Source of the DNA: Acinetobacter defluvii | GTDB taxonomy: Bacteria > Pseudomonadota > Gammaproteobacteria > Pseudomonadales > Moraxellaceae | Reading direction: 5' to 3' | Assembly: GCF_001704615.3 (NCBI RefSeq) | Contig: NZ_CP029397.2 | Span: 2,604,001 to 2,668,000, forward strand | DNA length: 64,000 nucleotides | Shown here: piece after piece, positions 44,990 through 55,183 of the stretch | Numbering within the stretch: position 1 is the first letter of the stretch | How the letters are laid out: every line of letters begins with the position of its first letter | Notes under the pieces: generated by a model | Told to the model about the DNA's origin: nothing | What the model saw: only the letters and a program-made list of their open reading frames with translations | The model's database searches: none | Made by a program: the position numbers and the translations under genes

Positions 44990-46027
44990 ATGGATATTAC
45001 AGAATTACTAGCTTTTTCCGTTAAAAACGGTGCATCAGATTTACACTTATCAGCAGGTATGCCACCGATGATTCGTGTCGATGGTGAGGTTCGTCGCATC
45101 AACCTTCCTGCTTTCGAACATAAAGATGTACATCGTCTTGTTTATGACATCATGAATGATAAACAGCGTCGTGATTATGAAGAACAACTGGAAACTGACT
45201 TTTCATTTGAAGTACCTGGCGTCGCACGTTTCCGTGTCAACGCATTTAACCAAAACCGGGGTGCTGGTGCGGTATTTCGTACCATTCCATCCAAAGTATT
45301 AACGATGGAAGATTTAGGTCTGGGACAAATCTTTAAAGATATTTGTGATTATCCACGTGGAATTGTGTTAGTGACAGGTCCTACAGGTTCTGGTAAATCC
45401 ACCACATTGGCAGCCATGCTGGATTATATCAACGACAACCGCTATGACCATATCTTAACAGTTGAAGACCCAATCGAGTTTGTACATCAGTCTAAAAAAT
45501 GTCTGATCAACCAGCGTGAAGTACATCGTGATACACACGGTTTTAATGAAGCACTCCGTTCAGCGCTGCGTGAAGACCCTGATATTATCTTGGTTGGTGA
45601 GATGCGTGACTTAGAAACGATTCGCTTGGCGCTTACTGCGGCGGAAACAGGTCACTTGGTGTTTGGTACACTGCATACTACCTCTGCGGCAAAAACGATT
45701 GACCGTGTGATTGACGTATTCCCTGCTGAAGAAAAAGACATGGTACGTGCCATGCTCTCTGAGTCTTTACAAGCGGTAATCTCACAGACGCTTTTAAAGA
45801 AAAATGGCGGTGGTCGTGTAGCAGCTCATGAGATCATGATCGGTGTACCTGCGATTCGTAACTTGATTCGTGAAAACAAAGTAGCACAGATGTATTCAGC
45901 CATTCAAACCGGTGCAAACTATGGTATGACGACATTGGATCAGAGCTTAAAGACTTTGGTATCCAAAGGCACGATCAGTCCACAAGTAGCACGTACTGCG
46001 GCAAAACAGCCAGAATCATTCTTATAA
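44990..46027 (+). CDS. pilT: Type IV pilus retraction ATPase PilT
   Basis: PilT pulls pilin subunits back into the membrane and drives twitching motility and DNA uptake. The 345-residue hexameric ATPase has an N-terminal PAS-like half (SDLHLSAGMPPMIRVDGEVR), Walker A TGPTGSGKSTTLAAM near residue 133, Asp box LTVEDPIEF near 160, Walker B REDPDIILVGEMRDLET near 195 and the His box HLVFGTLHTT near 225. The AIRNLIRE motif needed for retraction is present. GGGGACATT precedes the ATG; pilU follows after 26 nt. Confidence 0.98.
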   Translation: MDITELLAFSVKNGASDLHLSAGMPPMIRVDGEVRRINLPAFEHKDVHRLVYDIMNDKQRRDYEEQLETDFSFEVPGVARFRVNAFNQNRGAGAVFRTIPSKVLTMEDLGLGQIFKDICDYPRGIVLVTGPTGSGKSTTLAAMLDYINDNRYDHILTVEDPIEFVHQSKKCLINQREVHRDTHGFNEALRSALREDPDIILVGEMRDLETIRLALTAAETGHLVFGTLHTTSAAKTIDRVIDVFPAEEKDMVRAMLSESLQAVISQTLLKKNGGGRVAAHEIMIGVPAIRNLIRENKVAQMYSAIQTGANYGMTTLDQSLKTLVSKGTISPQVARTAAKQPESFL

Positions 46028-46053
46028 GAACAACATAAATTTGGGGAATTAGA

Positions 46054-47172
46054 ATGGATTTTAATGATTTGCTCAACATGATGATTGAGCAAAAAGCATC
46101 GGATTTGTTTATTACTGCCGATGTTGAACCATCAATGAAAATTAATAGTCAAATTGTACCTGTGGTCAAAACCAAATTAACTGGAGAGTTAGTTGGGCAG
46201 ATCATTCATTCGATTATGACGGATAAACAGCGCAAAGAATTTGCCGACACACGGGAATGTAACTTTGCGATTGTGAATAAAGACAAAACCGCACGTTTCC
46301 GTGTCAGCGCATTTCAACAACGTGACCAACCTGGAATGATTTTACGTCGTATCGAAACTACGATTCCGACGATGGAAGATCTAAAACTGCCACCGATTTT
46401 AAAAGATCTTGCGATGACCAAACGTGGCATCATCATTTTTGTTGGGGCGACAGGTACAGGTAAATCGACCTCTTTGGCATCACTGATTGGTTATCGAAAT
46501 CAAAATTCCAAAGGGCATATCATTACCATCGAAGATCCGATTGAGTTTGTGCATGAACATGCAGGCTGTATTATCACGCAGCGTGAAGTCGGTATTGATA
46601 CGGATTCTTTTGAAATCGCACTAAAAAATACCTTACGTCAAGCGCCTGATGTGATTTTAATCGGTGAGATTCGCTCTCGTGAAACCATGGATTATGCCAT
46701 TGCCTTTGCTGAAACGGGGCACTTGGTTTTTGCAACCCTACATGCCAACAACGCTAACCAAGCGATTGACCGTATTATTCACTTCTTTGAGTCCGATCGG
46801 CATAGCCAATTGTTTATGGACTTATCCTTAAACTTAAAAGCAATGATTGCACAGCAATTGATTCCAACACCCGATGGTAATTCACGCCGTGCTGCTATTG
46901 AGATTCTCATTAACTCACCTTTAATTGCTGATTTAATTCGTAAAGGTGATGTACATGAAATCAAAGATTTGATGAAGCGCTCACGTGAACTGGGTATGCA
47001 GACATTTGACCAAGCACTCTTTGATCTCTATAAAGCAGGTCAAATTACCTATAAAGATGCACTGAAACACGCAGACTCACCAAACGACTTACGTCTACAA
47101 ATTAAATTAGATGAAGAAGGTGGCGCACAGTTGTTAAATGCCAACAACAAACTTACGTTCGATGGTCAATAA
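46054..47172 (+). CDS. pilU: Type IV pilus retraction ATPase PilU
   Basis: PilU is the PilT paralogue that aids retraction under load. The 372-residue protein shows SDLFITADVEPSMKINSQ, Walker A VGATGTGKSTSLASL near residue 132, ITIEDPIEFVHEHAG near 157, Walker B PDVILIGEIRSRE near 195 and HLVFATLHANN near 222. It has a C-terminal extension relative to PilT (LKHADSPNDLRLQIKLDEEG). GGGGAATTAGA precedes the ATG; it forms an operon with pilT. Confidence 0.97.
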   Translation: MDFNDLLNMMIEQKASDLFITADVEPSMKINSQIVPVVKTKLTGELVGQIIHSIMTDKQRKEFADTRECNFAIVNKDKTARFRVSAFQQRDQPGMILRRIETTIPTMEDLKLPPILKDLAMTKRGIIIFVGATGTGKSTSLASLIGYRNQNSKGHIITIEDPIEFVHEHAGCIITQREVGIDTDSFEIALKNTLRQAPDVILIGEIRSRETMDYAIAFAETGHLVFATLHANNANQAIDRIIHFFESDRHSQLFMDLSLNLKAMIAQQLIPTPDGNSRRAAIEILINSPLIADLIRKGDVHEIKDLMKRSRELGMQTFDQALFDLYKAGQITYKDALKHADSPNDLRLQIKLDEEGGAQLLNANNKLTFDGQ

Positions 47173-47196
47173 ATTATTCTTATTTATTTCAAGTAC

Positions 47197-47230
47197 AAAA
47201 AAAGAGCAAATTTAAATTTGCTCTTTTTTT
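47197..47230. terminator. Bidirectional terminator between pilU and fur
   Basis: A 17-bp perfect stem with AAAAAAAGAGCAAATTT on the left arm and its complement on the right, with T-runs both ways, sits between the convergent pilU and fur. Confidence 0.9.
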
Positions 47231-47252
47231 AATTTGTTGCATTTATGTGAGT

Positions 47253-47690
47253 TTATTTCTTGCGAAATGCATCCTGACATTCTTGTTCATCACAATAACC
47301 ATACAGATTCAGTGAATGACCTGTTAAATTGAATCCAAATTGTTCAGCAACTTTATGCTGTTCATCTTCAATAATATCATTTGTAAATTCAATTACTTTA
47401 TTACAATTTTGACATACAAGGTGATCGTGATGATCTTCTTGCATAATTTCAAAAACTGAATGGTTATTTTCAAAATGATGACGCTGAATAATTCCAGCCG
47501 CCTCAAACTGTGTTAACACACGATATACGGTTGCCAGACCAACATCTTCACCTTGTTCTAGTAATGTTTTATAAATGTCTTCCGCGCTCAAGTGATGTTG
47601 TCTTGAATTTTCTAATAATTCCAAAATCTTGATTCGTGGTAGGGTAACTTTAAGTCCAGCTTTGCGTAAATCTTGATTTGAAATAGCCAT
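47253..47690 (-). CDS. fur: Ferric uptake regulator Fur
   Basis: Fur is the iron-dependent repressor of siderophore and iron-uptake genes. The ATG at 47690 (MAISNQDLRKAGLKVTLPRI) gives 145 residues and fits the family start better than an upstream TTG. The winged-helix domain includes DVGLATVYRVLTQFEAAGII near residue 50; the metal sites are HHFENNHSVFE and EDHHDHLVCQNCNKVIEF near 87. The C-terminal Cys pair is CDEQEC. It diverges from bamE over a 112-nt shared regulatory region, as in pseudomonads. Confidence 0.96.
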   Translation of the reverse strand: MAISNQDLRKAGLKVTLPRIKILELLENSRQHHLSAEDIYKTLLEQGEDVGLATVYRVLTQFEAAGIIQRHHFENNHSVFEIMQEDHHDHLVCQNCNKVIEFTNDIIEDEQHKVAEQFGFNLTGHSLNLYGYCDEQECQDAFRKK

Positions 47691-47802
47691 ATACAAAGGT
47701 CTCTTAACAAATTTTAAGTTGGAATATGCAACAGAGTTGAGATGCAGTATGATCTATCCATCGATCAATTGCATCATAATTAATTTGGGATAGTGTAGCA
47801 AA

Positions 47803-48201
47803 ATGCAAAAAATCATGCTGACGTTATTCGTCGCTTCTTTACTGGGTGGGTGTTCGGTATTCGGTGTATATAAAGTAGACATCCCTCAAGGAACACCACT
47901 GACCCAAGCACAAGCTTCAAAAGTTCAGGTTGGTATGAATTATCAACAAGTTCGCTTTTTACTCGGTAGTCCAACTGTGACAGATCCATTGAACCCATTA
48001 CGTTGGGATTACCTGTATAACTATATCCCAGGAACTTATGCTAAGAAAGCCAAGATTCCAGCGGCACATGGTCAGCATTTAAAAATCTATTTTGATAACG
48101 CAGGCATCGTAAACAAAATAGAAGGCTTAGAAACCATACCTGAAACTCAACCAGGCTTGCCTGCTTCCAAAGAAGCAATTTTGAATGCGCCACCACTATA
48201 G
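47803..48201 (+). CDS. bamE: Outer membrane assembly factor BamE (OmlA/SmpA)
   Basis: BamE is a lipoprotein of the BAM complex that inserts outer-membrane beta-barrels. The 132-residue product has a lipoprotein signal (VASLLGGCSV, Cys17 lipidated) and the BamE fold: KVQVGMNYQQVRFLLGSPTV near residue 45 then DPLNPLRWDYLYNYIPG. A short C-terminal tail (LPASKEAILNAPPL) is family-typical. It is divergent from fur and has its own terminator. Confidence 0.95.
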   Translation: MQKIMLTLFVASLLGGCSVFGVYKVDIPQGTPLTQAQASKVQVGMNYQQVRFLLGSPTVTDPLNPLRWDYLYNYIPGTYAKKAKIPAAHGQHLKIYFDNAGIVNKIEGLETIPETQPGLPASKEAILNAPPL

Positions 48202-48219
48202 ACACTTTCAAATAAAAAG

Positions 48220-48243
48220 AAACCCCTTTATCAGGGGTTTTTA
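48220..48243 (+). terminator. Terminator of bamE
   Basis: The stem AAACCCCT / AGGGGTTT with loop TTATC and T-run lies 18 nt past the bamE stop. Confidence 0.8.
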
Positions 48244-48284
48244 TGATCAAGCACATAGTTTAAAGCGATGAGCCTAAGATGAGT

Positions 48285-48629
48285 TTATTTGGATAACAAC
48301 TGACGATAGCGATTACCACGGCAGTAACGTCCAACTGGATTGGCTTTGGCTCGATTCCGACGAATGTCTTTTGGGTTAATGGTCAACGCACGATAAATTT
48401 CTACTCGATCCCCTGCTTTTAATTGTTGGCTTGCATCGCTAATTTTAATGCCAAAAATACCCAGTTGATATTTTTCAGGTAATTCAACCTGTGCTTGGAT
48501 TCCACTTTTTGCAATCGCATCTAAGGCGGTCATTCCATCTTCGAAAGCCACTTCAATATGAAACTGTTGTGTTGGGGTTGCATAAGCAACCCAAACTTTT
48601 GCTGGGGGGATTTGATTGAGCACAGCCAT
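48285..48629 (-). CDS. rnfH: RnfH/RatB-family ubiquitin-like protein
   Basis: The ATG at 48629 overlaps the upstream gene's stop by one base (TAATG); a longer frame reading back into that gene gives a Cys-rich leader and is rejected. The 114-residue protein is a UPF0125/RnfH beta-grasp domain: VWVAYATPTQQFHIEVAFED, MTALDAIAKSGI, then GIFGIKISDASQQLKAGDR and VEIYRALTINPKDIRRNRA. In E. coli the same gene is convergent with bamE. Its cellular role is unknown. Confidence 0.9.
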   Translation of the reverse strand: MAVLNQIPPAKVWVAYATPTQQFHIEVAFEDGMTALDAIAKSGIQAQVELPEKYQLGIFGIKISDASQQLKAGDRVEIYRALTINPKDIRRNRAKANPVGRYCRGNRYRQLLSK

Positions 48630-49693
48630 TAGAATATCTGTCCAACAAATGCAATCATGGCAAGTACAATCGCCAGAGGTGTCACAATACGCACCGCAAT
48701 ACGCCAAATATTATAAAAAGCTTCGCTGCTAAAGTTCATGGCTTTGCGTAAATGACTAATTTTCATGATCCAGCCTACAAAAATAGCGTAGATCAAGCAA
48801 ATCACTAAGCCCCACAGCATCAAGATCGGATTGAAAATCGCTGCACCATTTGGAATAGCCCAAACAAACAACGCCACCAATACAATTACGAACTGTAAAA
48901 CAGGCGCAATTTGACGCTGGCTTAATTGCTCTTTTGCCAATTGTAATAACAAGGCAGCACTTACAATCGCAGCAAAAACCAATGCAAACGCAGGAATTTG
49001 TGCAGTGATAGCAAAGAAACCAAATGCAATCACAGCAATCAGCTGTGCAAACCAAATCGGTAATACAGAACTACTCGCTTGAGTTTCTTTGGCATGCAGT
49101 GTATTGGTTTGCCAATACAAACCTAAACCTAGACCACTTGCGACAAGTGCAAGAATCGTTGCATTCCCCCATTCTTTAAACTCAACTGGTGTGACATGCC
49201 ACGGCTGTAGCGCTGTACCAAATACATTTGCAAGCACCAAAGATGCGATAACACCCAACGCTGTCAATAAAACTAAAATTTGGCGAGATAAAAATGACAA
49301 TCCAAACGCAATCACAGCACAAATCACAAAGAACAGATTTTCCTGCAAGCCGATCTGACTAAATTGTGATGTACTTGATGTGACATTTGCTAAAATTGCA
49401 CCCGCAAGAAATGGAATAAATGCAACCGAGAGCCATCCCACAATACGCCATTTTTGTGAAGCATCAGCATCACGCGTCAAACCTCCCAAAGCTGCAAGAG
49501 GGCTTTGTTTGGAACGCTTTGCTAAAGCAATTTCTAAATAAGTAATCGGCAATGCCAAAATTAACATTGTTGCTAACCACAACAACCAAAAATCAATTTG
49601 TCGATCAACCTGAATACCTAAACTCGGTGCTAAACCGACAATAATCATAAATGATAAACAAAATGCCATGAGCGGCGATAACCATCGTGACAT
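48629..49693 (-). CDS. SNF/NSS-like membrane protein
   Basis: The 354-residue protein has about ten hydrophobic helices. The part FWLLWLATMLILALPITYLE then IALAKRSKQSPLAALGGL resembles the helix 2-3 region of sodium:neurotransmitter symporters (LP-x-YLE-x-x-L). The total is shorter than a full NSS carrier (about 450), so it is a divergent or reduced member. Helices 6-10 are Ala/Leu-rich without the usual sodium-site motifs that I can see. Substrate and activity are unknown. AGGATTATTGT precedes the ATG; it overlaps rnfH by one base. Confidence 0.6.
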   Translation of the reverse strand: MSRWLSPLMAFCLSFMIIVGLAPSLGIQVDRQIDFWLLWLATMLILALPITYLEIALAKRSKQSPLAALGGLTRDADASQKWRIVGWLSVAFIPFLAGAILANVTSSTSQFSQIGLQENLFFVICAVIAFGLSFLSRQILVLLTALGVIASLVLANVFGTALQPWHVTPVEFKEWGNATILALVASGLGLGLYWQTNTLHAKETQASSSVLPIWFAQLIAVIAFGFFAITAQIPAFALVFAAIVSAALLLQLAKEQLSQRQIAPVLQFVIVLVALFVWAIPNGAAIFNPILMLWGLVICLIYAIFVGWIMKISHLRKAMNFSSEAFYNIWRIAVRIVTPLAIVLAMIAFVGQIF

Positions 49694-49770
49694 ACAATAA
49701 TCCTACATGAGGTGTTTCATAATAAGTGTTGCTATTTTGCCTTTGTCGACACTGAAAATCAAAGAATAGA

Positions 49771-49800
49771 CAAAAAAAAGCAAACCAGTTATGGTTTGCT
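49771..49800 (-). terminator. Terminator downstream of the bacteriohemerythrin gene
   Basis: The stem AGCAAACC / GGTTTGCT is followed on the minus strand by a run of eight T. Confidence 0.8.
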
Positions 49801-49845
49801 GCGCTAGTAAGTTTCTTCGTTATTATTTTTCATTCTTATTATGTG

Positions 49846-50301
49846 TTAAGAGAAAAAGCGTTGGAACCAATTCTTTCCTTTTTTCTTTTCATTTTCATGA
49901 ATAATGCCAATCATATTTTGTTTCACAGCACCAACGTAGTCAGCATCATCATGTTGAATGTGATTAATGAGCCATTTTGCCAACACTTCACTCAATTCAT
50001 TTTCGATAGATTTACCTGCTTCAAAATCGTGACGATAACCTTCGATACGCTTAATAAATAAATCATGCACACGTTTATGTGGCACTTGATATTTATAGTT
50101 TGCTTCTTCTTGCAAACTCTCTTCGAAAGTAAAATGAGATTGCGTATAATCGATGATATTATCTAAAACGTCTTTGATTTTTGCACGATCTGTAATGACA
50201 TCTACATTTTGTAAATCATTAATATAATCTAAAATGCGTTTGTGTTGATCATCAATAACTTCGATTCCTGTATTATATTCAGGAAGCCACTTCATACTCA
50301 T
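49846..50301 (-). CDS. Bacteriohemerythrin
   Basis: The 151-residue protein is a single hemerythrin domain with the O2-binding di-iron ligands. WLPEYNTGIEVIDDQHKRIL (His18 region, H-x-x-x-x) is near residue 4. DYTQSHFTFEESLQEE near 51 carries HxxxE, YQVPHKRVHDLF near 71 carries HxxxH, and LINHIQHDDADYVG near 110 carries HxxxxD. A C-terminal basic tail (NEKKKGKNWFQRFFS) is unusual and could bind membrane. An oxygen store or sensor role is inferred. Confidence 0.92.
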   Translation of the reverse strand: MSMKWLPEYNTGIEVIDDQHKRILDYINDLQNVDVITDRAKIKDVLDNIIDYTQSHFTFEESLQEEANYKYQVPHKRVHDLFIKRIEGYRHDFEAGKSIENELSEVLAKWLINHIQHDDADYVGAVKQNMIGIIHENEKKKGKNWFQRFFS

Positions 50302-50680
50302 ACCAACACCCCATATAACTTAGAAAATATATCTACTTAGCATCCTTATGATAAGCGTGAAACAGAAAAATAAAAATGAAGCATTTTGGTCGGATTTAAG
50401 TTATTGTTTGACAAAAAAATATAATCTATTGTTTTATAGAGCGATAAATAAATAACCCAACTAAAAGGGTAAAGTATTTTTTAACCAATCTAACATCTAA
50501 GATAATGAAAATATTTAGAATATTGATTAGAATTAATTCATAAATATGTGGATTTTAAATATAAAATAAAACAATTCAATTTATTATTTTTATTTTATAA
50601 AAATAAGTTAAAAGCATATATAAAATATACCTTTATTTAAATATAAATCACATATCCCTTTAAAACTATTTTAATGGTAT
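50302..50680. other. Very AT-rich intergenic region, no gene seen
   Basis: Around 380 nt with almost no G or C after 50460. No hairpin-plus-T-run or credible frame was found. It must hold the bacteriohemerythrin promoter, and it lies downstream of the amidotransferase gene. Confidence 0.5.
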
Positions 50681-51529
50681 TTAATATTGATCGGCTTTGG
50701 TTACACGTTTTAAACTTGGGTCTTTTGCTTCACGTTGTAAACGTTCAACTACTGTCATTGCTTGTTTAATCGGTCGCCCGTGTTGAAATAAAATCATTTC
50801 CCCAGCCTGATAAGCTTGCCAAACTTCATTATGGGTTAATGGTTCAGTGGTAATCACCGCAACCCGATCCTCTGGTGTGGTCACTTCACTAAAATCAACT
50901 TCGACATCAAGATCAATCAAACTAGCATGTTGAAATGGATATTCACGTACAATCCAATGCAATTTTGTGGTTGCGTAACTAAAAAGCGCTTGCCCATTCG
51001 ACAAACAAAAATTAAATGTACCATGCTCTGCAATTTGCGGAGAAATTTCTTTTAGAGCAGTAAAAATGTCGTTTAAAGCAGGTTCGTGATAACCAAATTT
51101 TTCCACAAGCTTATCGAGTAAATAACAAAATGATAATTCACTGTCTGTATTACCTACAGGGGTAAAACGCCCTGAAAGTCGTGGATGAAAATCATGTAAA
51201 TCACCATTATGTGCAAAAATCCATTGTCTGCCCCATAGCTCACGCACAAAAGGATGTGAGTTTTCCAGCGTGATTTTACCTTGCGTTGCTTTACGAATAT
51301 GTGCAATGACATTTCTTGACTTGATTGGATAGTTACGCACCAACTCCGCAATCGGAGACTCAACTGCGGACTGATTATCGACAAATAAACGGCATGCTTT
51401 ATCTTCAAAAAATGCAATGCCAAAACCATCTGAATGATCAGACGTAATCCCTGCCCGTTGAGAAAAACCACGGAAAGAGAAAGTAATATCTGTCGGTGTT
51501 GCACAGTTCATTCCAAGTAGTTGGCACAT
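50681..51529 (-). CDS. Class II glutamine amidotransferase (YafJ-like)
   Basis: The 282-residue protein starts MCQLLGMNC: Cys2 is the N-terminal nucleophile once Met is removed. It continues SDGFGIAFFEDKACRLFVDN (GxGxA), NVIAHIRKATQGKI near residue 73, NSHPFVRELWGRQWIFAHNGD near 89 and GNTDSELSFCYLL near 127. It is the stand-alone glutaminase domain of the YafJ type, without a synthase domain, so the amide acceptor is unknown. Monocistronic. Confidence 0.92.
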   Translation of the reverse strand: MCQLLGMNCATPTDITFSFRGFSQRAGITSDHSDGFGIAFFEDKACRLFVDNQSAVESPIAELVRNYPIKSRNVIAHIRKATQGKITLENSHPFVRELWGRQWIFAHNGDLHDFHPRLSGRFTPVGNTDSELSFCYLLDKLVEKFGYHEPALNDIFTALKEISPQIAEHGTFNFCLSNGQALFSYATTKLHWIVREYPFQHASLIDLDVEVDFSEVTTPEDRVAVITTEPLTHNEVWQAYQAGEMILFQHGRPIKQAMTVVERLQREAKDPSLKRVTKADQY

Positions 51530-51626
51530 AATCTTATTTGAACATAATCATGATGTGAACATTGTGCATCAGTCACACCTCGCTTGCAAATCTGAATATT
51601 TACAAACGAAATGTGTTTTTCTGAGA

Positions 51627-52406
51627 TTAGGAGCGATTGACCATTTTATTTAGCACAAAATTCTTTGCAATTTCATTTACATCTAAAAATACAAAATAAT
51701 CCAAACAGTTAAAATCCTGATCATGATACGCTTGCTGGGACAAACGGGCTTTCATTTTCAAATATACATCGAACAATTTAGGAATGCGTTCATCTTGTAC
51801 AAAGCTAAATTCAGGATGCGTGGGTTCATAACTTGGTTTTGCGGGCACATCTATTGTTTGGTTTTTATTGAGCTTTTTAATAAATTGGTGGGTGTAATAG
51901 GCACGTGCTTTATTCTCCTCGAGGCGAATAGACACACATCCCATTAGGTGTTTGGCTTTCATCTTCCAAAGCACCATTGGTACTAAATTTAACCATAAAA
52001 TAGACAATGCCTTACCATTACGATAGCGTGGATGCACACACGTACGACCAATTTCAACAATGTTATTTAAATGAGAAAACTGAGAAACATCAAACTCTTG
52101 AGCGCTATAACTATTTGCTAAATCATAACCTTGAACCAACTTTAAACGCGTATAAGCAACAATTTCATTACTCCACTTGTCACGCAATACTGCATGATGA
52201 CAATCTAAGTCATATAAATCTTGATCTAAACCATTTTCAAACTGTATTCCAAATTGCTCTGAAAATTGTACTGCACGGAATTTTTGAATTTCTTTAAGTT
52301 GTTTAATGTCTTCTGCCCATTCAAATTTATATTGGGTTTGTGGTTTTTTAGGACGAGTTAATGGAAAACTAATGTTTTGTCTGTATTGATTTAATTTTGC
52401 TAACAT
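51627..52406 (-). CDS. GNAT-like N-acyltransferase (OlsB-like)
   Basis: The 259-residue protein fits the Acetyltransf_5 type of acyl-ACP N-acyltransferases: FEWAEDIKQLKEIQKFRAVQ FS near residue 28, CHHAVLRDKWSNEIVAYTRL near 67 and EIGRTCVHPRYRNGKALSIL near 116 (the E-x-x-R block). OlsB uses such a fold to acylate ornithine to make ornithine lipids, but hemolysin-type family members have other roles. Without an olsA neighbour, the substrate is undecided. AAGGAGTTC precedes the ATG. Confidence 0.75.
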   Translation of the reverse strand: MLAKLNQYRQNISFPLTRPKKPQTQYKFEWAEDIKQLKEIQKFRAVQFSEQFGIQFENGLDQDLYDLDCHHAVLRDKWSNEIVAYTRLKLVQGYDLANSYSAQEFDVSQFSHLNNIVEIGRTCVHPRYRNGKALSILWLNLVPMVLWKMKAKHLMGCVSIRLEENKARAYYTHQFIKKLNKNQTIDVPAKPSYEPTHPEFSFVQDERIPKLFDVYLKMKARLSQQAYHDQDFNCLDYFVFLDVNEIAKNFVLNKMVNRS

Positions 52407-52562
52407 AATTTAGAACTCCTTGTGCCTTTCATCACACTAGAGAATCTAAATGACAAACACATGACTAATTTATGAACATTAAAAAACACATGTATAAAAA
52501 TATTATCCATTAAAATAAATAGATTGTGTCTTATTTTCTCTTTATAGAACAGTTTTATTGAA

Positions 52563-52590
52563 AAATAAAAAGTCTGCACTCGGCAGACTT
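52563..52590 (-). terminator. Terminator of argB
   Basis: The stem AAGTCTGC / GCAGACTT is followed on the minus strand by TTTTTATTTTT, 22 nt past the argB stop. Confidence 0.8.
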
Positions 52591-52612
52591 GTGTTGTTAC
52601 AAATACATTATT

Positions 52613-53548
<936 letters not shown>

Positions 53549-54976
53549 TTAATGAGCTTTTAAAATATCTTGAGCAATCATAGGATAATGATCGTGCAAC
53601 ATAGACGCAAATGTTCGTCGAATTTCATCTAAACGTGATGGATTATCTGCATCAAAACGGACTGTAAAAAACTCACCTGTATTTGATGCTCGAATAATGC
53701 CAAAACCATGATCAAAATCAAGTCGAATCCCATCTATTTTTATTAATTCTGCACCATAGCCTGTGCTGAGCTGTTCAATTTCACTCAAGACGGTTTTCGG
53801 GTTAGTGCTGTGAGTACTGATATAGGTATCTTCGGTATAACAACGTTCAGGATATGCTGCCAAAACTTGCGATAAAGTCATATTCGGTGGCAACTCACAT
53901 AAATACTCCATCACTCTTAAAGCGGCATACAAACCATCGTCATAGCCCAAACCACGCCCATCATTAAAGACATAATGCCCAGCGTATTCACCCCCAAATA
54001 CTGCCTGCCCTTTAGATTTGGTTAAATATTTGCGTAAAAAGCTACTCCCTGTACGGATCATAGTGGCTTTCCCGCCTAGTTTTTCAATCGTTTGGCGCAC
54101 CATTGAAGAACATTTCACATCAAATACAACTTCTCGATGTGGATTTGCATGCAAACAAATTTGAGCAAACAGTGCCATCAAACGATCCGCAGAAATAATA
54201 TGCGCATTTTCATCTAAAATGACGACACGATCACCATCACCATCAAGTGCGATCCCCAGATCCGCTTCATGGTTTAAAATATTCTGACGCAATAGTTCTA
54301 AATGTGTTGCTTGAGATGGATCAGGTGCATGATCAGGAAAATTCCCATCAGCATTACAACGTAAGGCAATCACTTCACAGCCTAATTTTTTAAGAATAAT
54401 GTGTGAACAAAAACCTGCCGAACCATTTAAACCATCAATCACTACTTTCAGCGGACGTTTTAAATAAATATCTCGCAATATCGCAGTTTGATACGCGGTA
54501 CAAAACTCGGCTTTAATCTCATGTTTAACATCAGGTAAGGCAATATTTACTTGATGTTGCGTTAAGAGTTGTTCGGCATTATTTCCAATCGCTTGAATCA
54601 TCTCTGGGCATGGTGGCTCAGCATTAATGATCCATTTAATTCCATTGTCTGTTTTGGGATTATGACTTGCTGTGACAATAATGCCATTGCCTTGCGCTTT
54701 TCGCGCAGCAAAATACATTTGAGGGGAAGAACAACAACCTATCGAAATGACTTTAAAATCATTTTCTAAAAATACATTTTCAATAATTTTAGCAAAAATT
54801 GGGCTCGTCAAACGTGCATCATACCCAATTACAATCTGGTCTTGTTGCTGTTGTCGGTACTGATTGACTAATGCTTGTGCGATGCAATAAATCAATTCTG
54901 GTTTCAATAGCTCTACTTTTCCACGAATATCATATGCCCGAAAGATATGATGTGGAAATTCTAAGGAATTTATCAT
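53549..54976 (-). CDS. algC: Phosphomannomutase/phosphoglucomutase
   Basis: The enzyme moves the phosphate between C1 and C6 of mannose or glucose, feeding lipopolysaccharide and exopolysaccharide synthesis. With the ATG at 54976 the product has 475 residues. The phosphoserine loop is GIIVTASHNPKTDNGIKW near residue 97, the metal loop ALDGDGDRVVI near 240, and sugar loop GGEYAGHYVFNDGRG near 322. The C-terminal RASNTGEFFTVRFDAD binds phosphate. The dut-algC-argB order is that of pseudomonads. Confidence 0.93.
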   Translation of the reverse strand: MINSLEFPHHIFRAYDIRGKVELLKPELIYCIAQALVNQYRQQQQDQIVIGYDARLTSPIFAKIIENVFLENDFKVISIGCCSSPQMYFAARKAQGNGIIVTASHNPKTDNGIKWIINAEPPCPEMIQAIGNNAEQLLTQHQVNIALPDVKHEIKAEFCTAYQTAILRDIYLKRPLKVVIDGLNGSAGFCSHIILKKLGCEVIALRCNADGNFPDHAPDPSQATHLELLRQNILNHEADLGIALDGDGDRVVILDENAHIISADRLMALFAQICLHANPHREVVFDVKCSSMVRQTIEKLGGKATMIRTGSSFLRKYLTKSKGQAVFGGEYAGHYVFNDGRGLGYDDGLYAALRVMEYLCELPPNMTLSQVLAAYPERCYTEDTYISTHSTNPKTVLSEIEQLSTGYGAELIKIDGIRLDFDHGFGIIRASNTGEFFTVRFDADNPSRLDEIRRTFASMLHDHYPMIAQDILKAH

Positions 54977-55141
54977 AAGCAATACTTCTAATGACTTTAT
55001 CCCTCTAAATTGCCAGTATTAGAGCAATCTCAAATTAATATTTTCAGGATATCAGTCAATTCTATTAAAATTGTATTTACACTATATGTAACATTATCTC
55101 TTATTTTAAATATAATTTTAGTTACATTATTGTAGAAATTT

Positions 55142-55167
55142 AAAAAAGCCCGATAAACGGACTTTTT
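55142..55167 (-). terminator. Terminator of dut
   Basis: On the minus strand AAGTCCG / CGGGCTT (with a G-U pair) is followed by T-rich sequence, 17 nt past dut. Confidence 0.65.
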
Positions 55168-55183
55168 ATTTAAAAATAATGTC

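Noticed and set aside
47691-47802. A Fur box in the fur-bamE region
   Set aside because: No convincing 19-bp palindrome could be found by eye; autoregulation cannot be claimed.
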